DNA of 64,000 bases. Source: Paenibacillus sp. FSL H8-0537 (GTDB taxonomy: Bacteria; Bacillota; Bacilli; Paenibacillales; Paenibacillaceae). Below, piece after piece: positions 21,093 through 28,665 of the stretch. The stretch spans positions 3,586,001 through 3,650,000 of the forward strand of contig NZ_CP150290.1 of assembly GCF_038051995.1 (NCBI RefSeq), read 5' to 3'. The notes beneath the pieces were generated by a model, which ran no database searches, was not told the DNA's origin, and saw nothing but the letters and a program-made list of their open reading frames with translations. The number at the start of each line of letters is the position of its first letter. Within the stretch, counting starts at the first letter, position 1. Both the position numbers and the translations under genes were made by a program.

Positions 21093-21267
21093 TATCATCT
21101 ACCTTCCTAAGTTTATGCTCCTAATACGAGCATTGTAACAAGAACTATAGGATGACGCACAATTATCTATGTTATGGTAGAGTTGTTCAGATCGCAATTC
21201 ATTGACTCATCCAAAAAAGGGCTATACACTTAACTATCACCATATCAGGTCAGGGGATTTACAATTA

Positions 21268-22512
21268 ATGAAGAAGCGAATACGGATTTTCCTTATATGG
21301 CTTGGCATTGCTGTCTCCACTGGGGTGCTCACGGGAGCTGCTTCTGCGCTGCTGCTGGCGCTTTTGAATGAAGCAACGAATCAGCGTCTGGCGCATCCCT
21401 GGCTGCTCTGGCTGCTTCCACTAGGCGGGGCATTGGTCAGCTATTTATATATGAAGTATGGCAGAAATACAGGCAAAGGGAACAATCTTGTGCTGGAGCA
21501 GCTGCATGAGGAAGATGGCGGAGTGCCGCTGCGTATGGCGCCGCTCGTCCTATTCGGTACGATGATCACCCATTTATTCGGCGGTTCGGCTGGACGTGAA
21601 GGGACAGCAGTGCAGATGGGCGGCAGCATGGCGAGCTATGTCGGACGCCTATGTCGACTTGGTGGATTAGAGCGAAAAATGCTGCTCATCTGCGGCATTA
21701 GCGGCGGGTTCGGCTCTGTCTTCGGTACCCCGCTTGCAGGAGCCCTATTCAGCCTGGAGCTGCTCGCAATAGGTCTCGTACCCTACTGGCTGCTGCTGCC
21801 CGCTTTGGCGGCAGGCTTTACTGGACATGCCGTCGCCCTGGGGCTAGGTACGCATCATAGTCATTATGCGATCGGCAGCCTGCCAGGCTTCAATATGCAA
21901 CTGCTGCTCGCGATCTTACTAGCTTCGGTTTTGTACGGCCTGACAGCGCGGCTGTTTATCGTGCTTACCCATAAGCTCAAAGCAATATTCAGCCATTATA
22001 TACCGAATCCGGCTATCAAAAGCTTCGTCGGCGGTCTGCTCATCATTTTGCTCGTCTACGTTTTGGGTACTCGTGATTATATCGGCTTGGGACTGCCACT
22101 TATGGAAGAGGCTTTTCACGAGTCACTATCGCCTTTCGCTTTTTTACTTAAGATCCTGTTCACCGCCGTTACGCTTGGCGCCGGATTTCAAGGGGGCGAA
22201 GTCACGCCGCTGTTCGTCATCGGTTCCGCGCTGGGCAGCGCCCTTGGCGGCCTGCTGTCTGTATCCGTGCCGCTGCTTGCAGGCATCGGCTTCGCTGCTG
22301 TATTCGGCAGTGCCGCCAATACCCCGCTCGCCGCTGCGATAATGGGCATGGAGCTTTTTGGCATCGAAGCCTTTCCTTATTTGCTGCTGGGCTGCATCAT
22401 CAGCTATTTGTTCTCGGGGCATACGGGCATATACTGGTCTCGTCGTACGCACGAGCTTAAGCTTCGTTTCAAACGCCAAAAGCAGGAGAAGACGCTCCAA
22501 GAAACAAAGTGA
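21268..22512 (+). CDS. CLC-family antiporter, probably fluoride/proton (CLC-F type)
   Basis: About 414 residues with ten or more hydrophobic helices. CLC signatures: GGSAGREGTAVQMGGS with the gating glutamate, FGSVFGTPLAGALFSLE, and GGEVTPLFVIGSALG. The segment GNNLVLEQLHEEDGGVPLR followed by MAPLVL, with Met where chloride-type CLCs have the Ser of GSGIP, resembles my recollection of CLC-F fluoride exporters. The start at 21268 has AGGGGATTTACAATTA before ATG; the longer TTG start at 21202 lacks a site. I found no fluoride riboswitch upstream, so the fluoride assignment rests on the protein motif alone. Confidence 0.75.
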   Translation: MKKRIRIFLIWLGIAVSTGVLTGAASALLLALLNEATNQRLAHPWLLWLLPLGGALVSYLYMKYGRNTGKGNNLVLEQLHEEDGGVPLRMAPLVLFGTMITHLFGGSAGREGTAVQMGGSMASYVGRLCRLGGLERKMLLICGISGGFGSVFGTPLAGALFSLELLAIGLVPYWLLLPALAAGFTGHAVALGLGTHHSHYAIGSLPGFNMQLLLAILLASVLYGLTARLFIVLTHKLKAIFSHYIPNPAIKSFVGGLLIILLVYVLGTRDYIGLGLPLMEEAFHESLSPFAFLLKILFTAVTLGAGFQGGEVTPLFVIGSALGSALGGLLSVSVPLLAGIGFAAVFGSAANTPLAAAIMGMELFGIEAFPYLLLGCIISYLFSGHTGIYWSRRTHELKLRFKRQKQEKTLQETK

Positions 22513-22534
22513 GGACAGCCCATTTTTTCAATAC

Positions 22535-22663
22535 TTAATTGTATGTTTCAGCGATTTCATGCACGTTACCAAACGGATCAACGAAAGCAGCATATTTCCC
22601 TTGAGTAGGTTTGTCATGCAAAAATGGAATACCCATTTCCTTCATTTCCTTATAACAGCTCAT
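22535..22663 (-). pseudogene. VOC/glyoxalase-family remnant
   Basis: Forty-two codons ending at 22535 read as the C-terminal end of a vicinal-oxygen-chelate protein: EMKEMGIPFLHDKPTQGKYA, then FVDPFGNVHEIAE, the typical last metal-ligand strand. The N-terminal two thirds are absent, and the fragment overlaps the end of the neighbouring gene in another frame. It is a deletion relic at the edge of the immunity-like island. Confidence 0.7.
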
Positions 22664-23138
22664 CAGCGATCATTTTTGCCTTTTCCGCAAGCTCCCTCAT
22701 ATCATCGGCCGGAACAAGCTCGGCTAAATCGTAGGACAGCGGATTACCGGAAAACTTGTTCAATTCATCCCTAATCAGGTTTATTTCTTGTTCGGAGGCA
22801 TCGATAGAAAGTTTGCACGGCTGCCTAGCCTCATCCAAATCATGCAAATCGACATAGCCTGATTTAAGACTCTCCAGCACAATGGCTGAAAGATCGATTA
22901 GTGCGCCGCAGGCAATATCAAGTTCTACCCGAAACATGCCGCTAGCACTTCTTCTATCAAATCCAATATTTCCGCCGTTTTTCAAGTCTCCCTTAGAAAG
23001 CAGTATATCGAAACCCAAGTCCTTTAAAATCTGATTGAGCGTCACTTCCGTTAAGTCCAATTGTTCCAAATAGTCTATTAATGCCAGCGAATCATCGGAA
23101 CCGCCAATTAAATCTCCCCACCATTTGCTTATGTACAT
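22650..23138 (-). CDS. Hypothetical protein, possible immunity-type
   Basis: About 162 residues, acidic and without membrane segments, with a mix of helix and strand. I do not recognise a family. The ATG at 23138 has GTGGAGATGAAC upstream. It sits in a run of AT-richer genes, several of which resemble immunity proteins of polymorphic toxin systems, so an immunity role is possible by context only. Its 3' end replaced most of a VOC gene. Confidence 0.6.
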   Translation of the reverse strand: MYISKWWGDLIGGSDDSLALIDYLEQLDLTEVTLNQILKDLGFDILLSKGDLKNGGNIGFDRRSASGMFRVELDIACGALIDLSAIVLESLKSGYVDLHDLDEARQPCKLSIDASEQEINLIRDELNKFSGNPLSYDLAELVPADDMRELAEKAKMIADELL

Positions 23139-23182
23139 GTTCATCTCCACTTTCTTTTAGGCATTTTAATTTTCTGAATAAG

Positions 23183-24106
23183 CTATTTGTTGAGGACTAA
23201 TAAGTTATTTAATTTAGTAATCGTTTCCTTAGAAACTTTTTTACTGTATAGGTCTTCATTTTGCTTCCAATAAAGTAATGTCTTTTTCATAGAGAGGGCG
23301 AACTCAGGATAAGCAAGATTGTAATGAACTCCAATGCCAACTGTAGCTAACAGGCATTGGGTGTATTTAGGGAGCTCGCCCACAATTGTAAAGAACATAT
23401 CGTTATACTCAAAATAAGAAGCACGCTCTTTAGCATGATCATAGCTCAACGGATAGGTAGAAATGCGTGCAGTCTTCCCCTTCAAGGCGGCATACTTGTT
23501 TGCCTCTCCCCATACTCCCTCCCAGCTGAAGTTGGTCAGGCGAGAGGCTAGAAAATCGTTATAATCGGGTGCAGAGTGCTGCTCAATATCGGTGAATGCT
23601 ATGCGCATTGAACCTCGGTTACGATAAAAGGCGCAATCGATAATGATAATGCCGCCGTATAAGCCACTGGGATATTGAAAAGTAAGGCAGCTGCCATTGT
23701 GATAAGCACTTTCAAATTGCATAGGCGGCTTGACCCTCTTTTTTGCTATACTTTTGGGTACGCTAATTTTGGCGATAAATGTATGTAAATACTTTTTTCG
23801 CTGGTTAATAAATTGCACATTTGCTCCAAGCTGTTCACAGACAGTTAAGTCACTCCCACTCTCAATGATCTGAGCCACTTGCTCAAACAGCGAATCCTCT
23901 AAGCATTTCGTTTCCCAAAGGCAATAGGACAACGCAAATAATACATTGTTTCTATCATCTGTACTATTTAAGCTACAAGTAAATTTCTCTTGTAATTCAC
24001 TGACAATCTGAGTAACCTCAGACCCCCGATTATACTGCTCATAGAAATATTCCTTGATCTCACATGAGGTGTCATTACCAAAAACCTCAGCACTCCATGT
24101 TCCCAT
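23183..24106 (-). CDS. Hypothetical protein with DUF4259-like N terminus
   Basis: The 307-residue protein begins MGTWSAEVFGNDTSCEIKEY, which resembles the MGTWGxxxFxND start of DUF4259 proteins. The rest is not recognised; the C-terminal half is rich in aromatic residues and looks globular. AGAGGTGATGACTGT precedes ATG. DUF4259-type proteins often occur in immunity gene clusters. Function is unknown. The adjacent genes on the same strand are also immunity-like. Confidence 0.65.
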   Translation of the reverse strand: MGTWSAEVFGNDTSCEIKEYFYEQYNRGSEVTQIVSELQEKFTCSLNSTDDRNNVLFALSYCLWETKCLEDSLFEQVAQIIESGSDLTVCEQLGANVQFINQRKKYLHTFIAKISVPKSIAKKRVKPPMQFESAYHNGSCLTFQYPSGLYGGIIIIDCAFYRNRGSMRIAFTDIEQHSAPDYNDFLASRLTNFSWEGVWGEANKYAALKGKTARISTYPLSYDHAKERASYFEYNDMFFTIVGELPKYTQCLLATVGIGVHYNLAYPEFALSMKKTLLYWKQNEDLYSKKVSKETITKLNNLLVLNK

Positions 24107-24188
24107 ACAGTCATCACCTCTAGAAAGTTAGATCGGCTAATGTCATTTCAATGAAACAAAGGATAATATTGTACCTTGATATTTCCAA

Positions 24189-24938
24189 TTAATCTAATTC
24201 AGCTCGTGAAAAAAGATCTTTAATTAATGAGTCATCTTCACATGCTTCCTTAAAGGCGATGGCAAAGCTAAGTATTGCTTCTCTATTGTCTGTATAAGCA
24301 GCGAACATATCAGCTTCAGGGTCAAATCGTACGATATCAACTAAATGAGGCATTTTTTCTTCAAGAAACACGGCTGCTAATGAACCCCAATCATAGCCAT
24401 TACCCTCAAATCCTTCTTCGGCTCGTGTTTGAAAAATTTCATCCTTATATTGGCCAACGCTTAAAATCATGGATATGCTTCCATTGTTATGCGCAACTAG
24501 CCCAAATGGGTTTATTTTTTCATTAACTTCTAACAAACCCTCATCCTGTTCAGCTTTAACTATAGGGATGGTTTCATTTCCTGCTCTACCAGCGGCGTTG
24601 CGGCTCATTTCTAAAAACCTCCTGCCATGTGCATCTTCAGGGTCTAGCGCTACAGCTTGTTCAAAAGCAACTATCGCTTCCTTATACTGTTCAAGGTAAT
24701 AATAAGCATAGCCTAATCGGTAATGCCAAAGAGGGTCGTGCTCGCCTTGCTTTTGCACAGATAAAAAATATTCAATCGCTTCCTTATAATTATCTTGATT
24801 ATTCAATGCTCTTGCCAAATGGCAAACTAAGTCATAGTCCCTGTCTGCTTCGGGTATTTCCATAATTTTGTTAATGATTTTCTCATACTGGTCCTCGTTA
24901 TGCCAAAGAGTAAGCTGCTTCAATAGGTCCTTATCCAT
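24189..24938 (-). CDS. TPR-Imm51-like fusion protein
   Basis: About 249 residues. Residues 1-120 form a tetratricopeptide-type helical domain (PLWHYRLGYAYYYLEQYKEA, then FEQAVALDPEDAHGRR). The C-terminal ~110 residues resemble Immunity protein 51: GNGYDWGSLAAVFLEEKMPH, then RFDPEADMFAAYTDN and AFKEACEDDSLIKDLFSRAE. The start at 24938 has GGAGAGAATATAAAG before ATG. The TPR head is clearly paralogous to that of the protein at 25689-26405, which carries a different tail. Imm51 proteins neutralise toxins of contact-dependent or secreted polymorphic systems; no toxin gene is seen here. Confidence 0.75.
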   Translation of the reverse strand: MDKDLLKQLTLWHNEDQYEKIINKIMEIPEADRDYDLVCHLARALNNQDNYKEAIEYFLSVQKQGEHDPLWHYRLGYAYYYLEQYKEAIVAFEQAVALDPEDAHGRRFLEMSRNAAGRAGNETIPIVKAEQDEGLLEVNEKINPFGLVAHNNGSISMILSVGQYKDEIFQTRAEEGFEGNGYDWGSLAAVFLEEKMPHLVDIVRFDPEADMFAAYTDNREAILSFAIAFKEACEDDSLIKDLFSRAELD

Positions 24939-25106
24939 CTTTATATTCTCTCCTCTAATTTTAATCAAATAATGATTTCAATATTATAAAATGCCTATTT
25001 CGTGGTATATGGATGTACTTCGCATTACAAGCTCTGGGTCGCTGCAAGTGACGTTCAACTTTTAATTCCACAGGAATGACTTTGACTTTGTTTCAGGTTT
25101 AATTGC

Positions 25107-25637
25107 TCATCTCATGTGCTCACGATCAATTTTTGAAAGATAATAGTCTTCCCAATTATCTCTTGTGTTCTGTGATTGTGGATTAGCAGGAATTATAATT
25201 TTTTCCGTTGGCAAGTAAAAATAGTTCTTTTGGGTATGCTTTTGCAATCCTGAAATTTTCTTTAAGTCCCTTTGAAATGCTCGATAAAAAGCTTGTATCT
25301 GTTTGTTAGGATTCTTTGATATCATACGCATTTGTATAAGTTCTCGACTTTTATAGGATTCTCTGCCGCCTTTAACTTCAATAGAACAGGAGCTTGGTGT
25401 GTCGTAAAAGTATCCGAATTCTTTGATTCGTGTTATATCTTGAATGGGATGGCAGGAAAAGAAAAAAGAGTTATATGCAGTATCACTAAAATAACTGGAG
25501 AACAAATCGATTTTTTCCCTTTCGAAAGATGAATATTGACGTTCACCCTGGGCGTTAACAAATATTTCGGCATATAGTTTAACTCCATGACTCTGCATGG
25601 CATTGTGGCTCTCAGTAAGAAAATCCATAACAGGCAT
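25107..25637 (-). CDS. Hypothetical protein between the two TPR-immunity fusions
   Basis: At least 176 residues, mixed charge, no membrane segment, no recognised family. The upstream bases are odd: a strong AAGGAGG is followed by ATG GTA TAG, a two-codon frame. The frame of this protein continues upstream through ATA GCT ATC TAT TTT AAC ATT TCA into the first ATG. Translation may therefore start at the ATA near 25661, or the original ATG has been shifted out of frame by a small indel. Context suggests an immunity-island gene. Confidence 0.5.
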   Translation of the reverse strand: MPVMDFLTESHNAMQSHGVKLYAEIFVNAQGERQYSSFEREKIDLFSSYFSDTAYNSFFFSCHPIQDITRIKEFGYFYDTPSSCSIEVKGGRESYKSRELIQMRMISKNPNKQIQAFYRAFQRDLKKISGLQKHTQKNYFYLPTEKIIIPANPQSQNTRDNWEDYYLSKIDREHMR

Positions 25638-25688
25638 TGAAATGTTAAAATAGATAGCTATACCATTTTCCTCCTTCTCCTCAACAGA

Positions 25689-26405
25689 CTACCAATCACG
25701 TTCACGAATGGCTTCTTCTGTATCTATTTCGATACCAAAAAAGGCTAAAATATCTTCAACAGTTTGTGCAATTGATTCTCTCGCAACGGTTTCAATTTCG
25801 CTGTCATTTTCGTCAAACTCTTCTGCAAGAGCATTGATTGCATGAATGGCGATATCAAGCTTTGATTGAATTTCTTCGATATCTTGATTTCCTTGTTCCA
25901 AAAATTCAACAACTTTAACTAGTTCAGCTTTGACTTTATCAACAAGAAAATCAGGGTAATATCCATCAATATACATATCTTTTAAATATTCAAATGACGC
26001 ACTACTATTATTTTGCACTTCTAGCACCGATGGTTTAATTTTGTCTGACTTTCGGTCGACTTTACTACGGCTCCAATCTAATAATGTTAAAGTAGAGCTA
26101 TCTCCTGGCTCTAGCTTATCTGTCATTTCAAATTCTCTTAATGCTTCCTCATATCTCTCAAGATAATAGTAGGAGTAGCCCACGCGAAAATGCCAAAGAG
26201 GGTCATCCTCACCTTGTTTTGCAATAGTCAAAAGCTGTTGAAGTGCTTCATCGTAACGTTCCAGATTATTCATAGCTCTTGCCAATAAACTGACCGTATT
26301 ATAATCTCTATCTGATTGGGGAATTTCCATAATTCTACCTACTATTTTTTCATGTTCATCTTCTTGATGCCAAATAATAAGTTGTGCGAAAGGGTCTTTT
26401 TCCAT
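25689..26405 (-). CDS. TPR-DUF5713-like fusion protein
   Basis: About 238 residues. The N-terminal TPR-type head (PLWHFRVGYSYYYLERYEEA and DRDYNTVSLLARAMNNLERY) closely matches the head of the protein at 24189-24938. The C-terminal ~100 residues resemble DUF5713: MYIDGYYPDFLVDKVKAELV, then EENDSEIETVARESIAQT-like text (here starting DENDSEIETVARES) and a terminal EEAIRERDW. DUF5713 is found among immunity-type genes. GAGGCAGAGTG precedes ATG at 26405. It is the first gene of the island in the direction of transcription. Confidence 0.75.
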   Translation of the reverse strand: MEKDPFAQLIIWHQEDEHEKIVGRIMEIPQSDRDYNTVSLLARAMNNLERYDEALQQLLTIAKQGEDDPLWHFRVGYSYYYLERYEEALREFEMTDKLEPGDSSTLTLLDWSRSKVDRKSDKIKPSVLEVQNNSSASFEYLKDMYIDGYYPDFLVDKVKAELVKVVEFLEQGNQDIEEIQSKLDIAIHAINALAEEFDENDSEIETVARESIAQTVEDILAFFGIEIDTEEAIRERDW

Positions 26406-26766
26406 CACTCTGCCTCTTTTCGTTTGTAAGATAGTAACAACTTCCTAATTAGTTTACCAACTATGCGCCGTGTTCCACAATGCATCAAAACAATCATTAT
26501 TGAACTGATAAGCTAAGTTAAACTCTTTTTAAACTTTATCCTGATCTCCTAAATACCAATACAATTGCCTATATGTCCGACATCTGCATCCCCTATCAAG
26601 TAATTTGAGTCCTATTCTTCCAATTATAACCTCTGACAAGCATAGGTCATAGGTTCACTATTAAATTAATCTGCTCTTCGTTTTATGAGATTAACCAGCT
26701 CCTTCTGGTTGATCCTTTTTCAATCTTACAAGACAATATGAGTCTTTTCAAAGATATGAATTCAGA

Positions 26767-26889
26767 CTAAACTACAATTCCAAGCTGTTTTAGATCAGGT
26801 TTTCCGGCTTGCAAAGACGCCTTTGGAGCTATGTATCCCGGTATTACACCTCGGTTTTTAAGTGAATTTCCAACAAATAAGATTTGAGG
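26767..26889 (-). pseudogene. Short protein-like relic of unknown family
   Basis: Forty codons ending in a TAG encode a peptide with the segments GVIPGYIAPKASLQAG and PDLKQLGIVV. The composition looks like a real C-terminal tail. There is no start codon or ribosome binding site, and a stop lies just upstream. I do not recognise the family. Confidence 0.35.
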
Positions 26890-26933
26890 TCATTTTACGG
26901 GTAATCTTGCCAAGCTATTAGCTGATATAGTTG

Positions 26934-26969
26934 AACAGCGGCGGACTAAAAAAGGACTCCGCCGCTGTT
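26934..26969. other. 12-bp perfect inverted repeat
   Basis: AACAGCGGCGGA / TCCGCCGCTGTT surrounds an A-rich loop. There is no T run on either side, so it is not a standard terminator. Confidence 0.5.
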
Positions 26970-27082
26970 ATTCACTAAAAAAATCGTCGATAAAGTTCTC
27001 TCCGACGCTCACCACGGAGCTGTGCGTAGATTTACGCGGTAAGGTTTTTGTCAAATAGATCATGCTTAACAGCCAATGAACA

Positions 27083-27442
27083 TTATGGCTTTAGCTTCGC
27101 AATAACAACGTAATAAGCAGATCTGGCTGCGTTCGATGGATTCCATGCAGTGAAGAACCATGTGCTTTCTCCCGAGGAATAGTTATTGAGCAAATAGCCT
27201 TGCTGTGTGCCAGTTAAAAACCAAGAACCACTAATAATGTTGTAGCTGTTGCCATTTACCGTATAGTTTCTAGAGCTAAATGCAGGAATTGTCACTGGTG
27301 CAAAGGTAAATCGCGCAAAACCATCGCCAAGTTGTGTAACTCGAACGGCTTTTTTAATGCTTACAACGATACTTTTACGGCTTATGATCTTCTTCCCCGA
27401 CTGTACGACTATCTTTTTGTTTTTCAAAGGTGCTTTTCTCAT
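27083..27442 (-). CDS. Hypothetical 119-residue aromatic-rich protein
   Basis: The N terminus is strongly basic (KAPLKNKKIVVQSGKKIISRK), followed by a beta-rich, Ser/Asn/aromatic-rich region (SRNYTVNGNSYNIISGSW, then SGESTWFFTAWNP). No signal peptide or membrane helix is seen. The start has AAGGAGATGATAGATT before ATG. The basic head joined to a beta-rich domain resembles small secreted or spore-surface proteins in general character only. No family is assigned. Confidence 0.6.
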   Translation of the reverse strand: MRKAPLKNKKIVVQSGKKIISRKSIVVSIKKAVRVTQLGDGFARFTFAPVTIPAFSSRNYTVNGNSYNIISGSWFLTGTQQGYLLNNYSSGESTWFFTAWNPSNAARSAYYVVIAKLKP

Positions 27443-27589
27443 AATCTATCATCTCCTTATTCAACATATGTTAGATTATGAGATTCGAGATGATATGGAG
27501 TGGACAAAAGTATGCTGTCAACTTGCTGAATTTTCAATCGACTAAAAAAGAGAGCCTTCATACCTGGACGCCGTGATGCCTGAACGTCG

Positions 27590-27627
27590 AAAAAACCGGA
27601 TTCCTTCAATTAAGGATTCCGGTTTTT
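27590..27627. terminator. Bidirectional terminator before the radical SAM gene end
   Basis: A near-perfect hairpin (AAAAACCGGA ... CCGGTTTTT) with A runs on one side and T runs on the other can serve either strand. Here it ends the minus-strand radical SAM gene. Confidence 0.75.
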
Positions 27628-27689
27628 CGTTAGACACTTATCACGCTCACATTCGCAGGCGCCGTGTCGAGCTCCATCGGGCCCGTATT

Positions 27690-28574
27690 TTACGCCCCAG
27701 CTCCAAAGCGCTTGCGATAGCCGCATTTCCGGCACAGCTCCTCGACCGCTTCCCTGCGGGAGAAACCCTCGACCAGCTTAATCGCCCGATCATCCTCAAT
27801 AATGTCCGAGAACGATTTATCATTAATGTTGCCAAGATCAATGACGCCTTCGCCGTCGAGGCAGCATGGAACGACCGTTCCATCGACCAATATACCTGCC
27901 TGATTGCGCAGTCCGTAGCAGAAGCCTTTGCCGTCATCCTCTTCCGCATTCAAATCCGGCCATTCAAACTCATGATCCTGATTCAAGTAAATGCGATCAG
28001 CAATTTTCAGTCCTTTACCGGGAGCAACCCGCTCCTCAATGAAGTAATCCAGTCCAAATTGCTGTTCAATAATCGACAAAACGTCACGATTGCGCTGGCG
28101 CTCCGCATTCGTCGCATTATCGGTATGCAAATTCCACAGGCGCAGCGAAATGATCATATTTGTCCGCTCAACCGCCTCACGTGCAAAATCCAATACGCTT
28201 CGAATATAACCTTCTTTATTTGTGGAGCCAACGTGTCCGTCAAAGCTATGCAAGGAAAAATTCATTTGGCGCAGCGCCGGCTTTGTCAAAATTTTCTCTT
28301 TCACTTTATGAAGCAGCGTCCCATTTGACGTCAAATTGACTTTAAAGCCGTGCTTTTGGCTGAGATCCAGCAGCTCGTCAATTTTCGGATGCAGCAGCGG
28401 CTCGCCTTTTAGATGAAAATAAATATAGTCCGTAAACGGTTTAATCTGCTCCAGCCGCTTTTCGAAGTCCTCGACCTGGATAAAGCCTTTTGCCCGCTGT
28501 GTCTGGGGACAGAAGGTGCACGCCAAATTGCAGATGCTCGTAATCTCCACATAAAATTTCTTAAACCTCTTCAT
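27690..28574 (-). CDS. Radical SAM/SPASM-type protein
   Basis: About 294 residues. The SAM [4Fe-4S] motif is in SICNLACTFCPQTQRAKG (CxxxCxxC). A C-terminal cysteine region (GKGFCYGLRNQ, TVVPCCLDGEG, ELCRKCGYRKRF) resembles a SPASM/twitch auxiliary cluster domain. GEPLLHP and LTSNGTLL are typical strands of the barrel. The ATG at 28574 is preferred (GGAGCAACGAGTA). No candidate peptide substrate is seen next to it, so the substrate is unknown. Confidence 0.9.
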   Translation of the reverse strand: MKRFKKFYVEITSICNLACTFCPQTQRAKGFIQVEDFEKRLEQIKPFTDYIYFHLKGEPLLHPKIDELLDLSQKHGFKVNLTSNGTLLHKVKEKILTKPALRQMNFSLHSFDGHVGSTNKEGYIRSVLDFAREAVERTNMIISLRLWNLHTDNATNAERQRNRDVLSIIEQQFGLDYFIEERVAPGKGLKIADRIYLNQDHEFEWPDLNAEEDDGKGFCYGLRNQAGILVDGTVVPCCLDGEGVIDLGNINDKSFSDIIEDDRAIKLVEGFSRREAVEELCRKCGYRKRFGAGA

Positions 28575-28665
28575 TACTCGTTGCTCCATTCTGCTCGGTA
28601 GTCCTTCCTGCTATTATAGCATGCTCCCCGCTTGCGCGACCATAATGCTATAAAAGCCTCTAGCT

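Larger units (their letters stand above)
26409..27082. other. Gene-poor 674-bp stretch with relics
   Basis: There is no intact gene. Two pieces look protein-derived: the short minus-strand frame at 26767-26889, and a minus-strand segment near 26540-26600 reading DADVGHIGNCIGI before stops. A hairpin lies at 26934-26969. The DNA is AT-rich like the immunity-type genes to its left, so this may be a decayed part of that island, possibly the lost toxin side. Confidence 0.45.

Noticed and set aside
21099..21267. Fluoride riboswitch before the CLC gene
   Set aside because: I could not find the conserved pseudoknot sequence elements in this stretch.
26934..26969. Terminator of the aromatic-rich protein gene
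   Set aside because: The stem is perfect but has no T run on either strand, so it was listed only as an inverted repeat.
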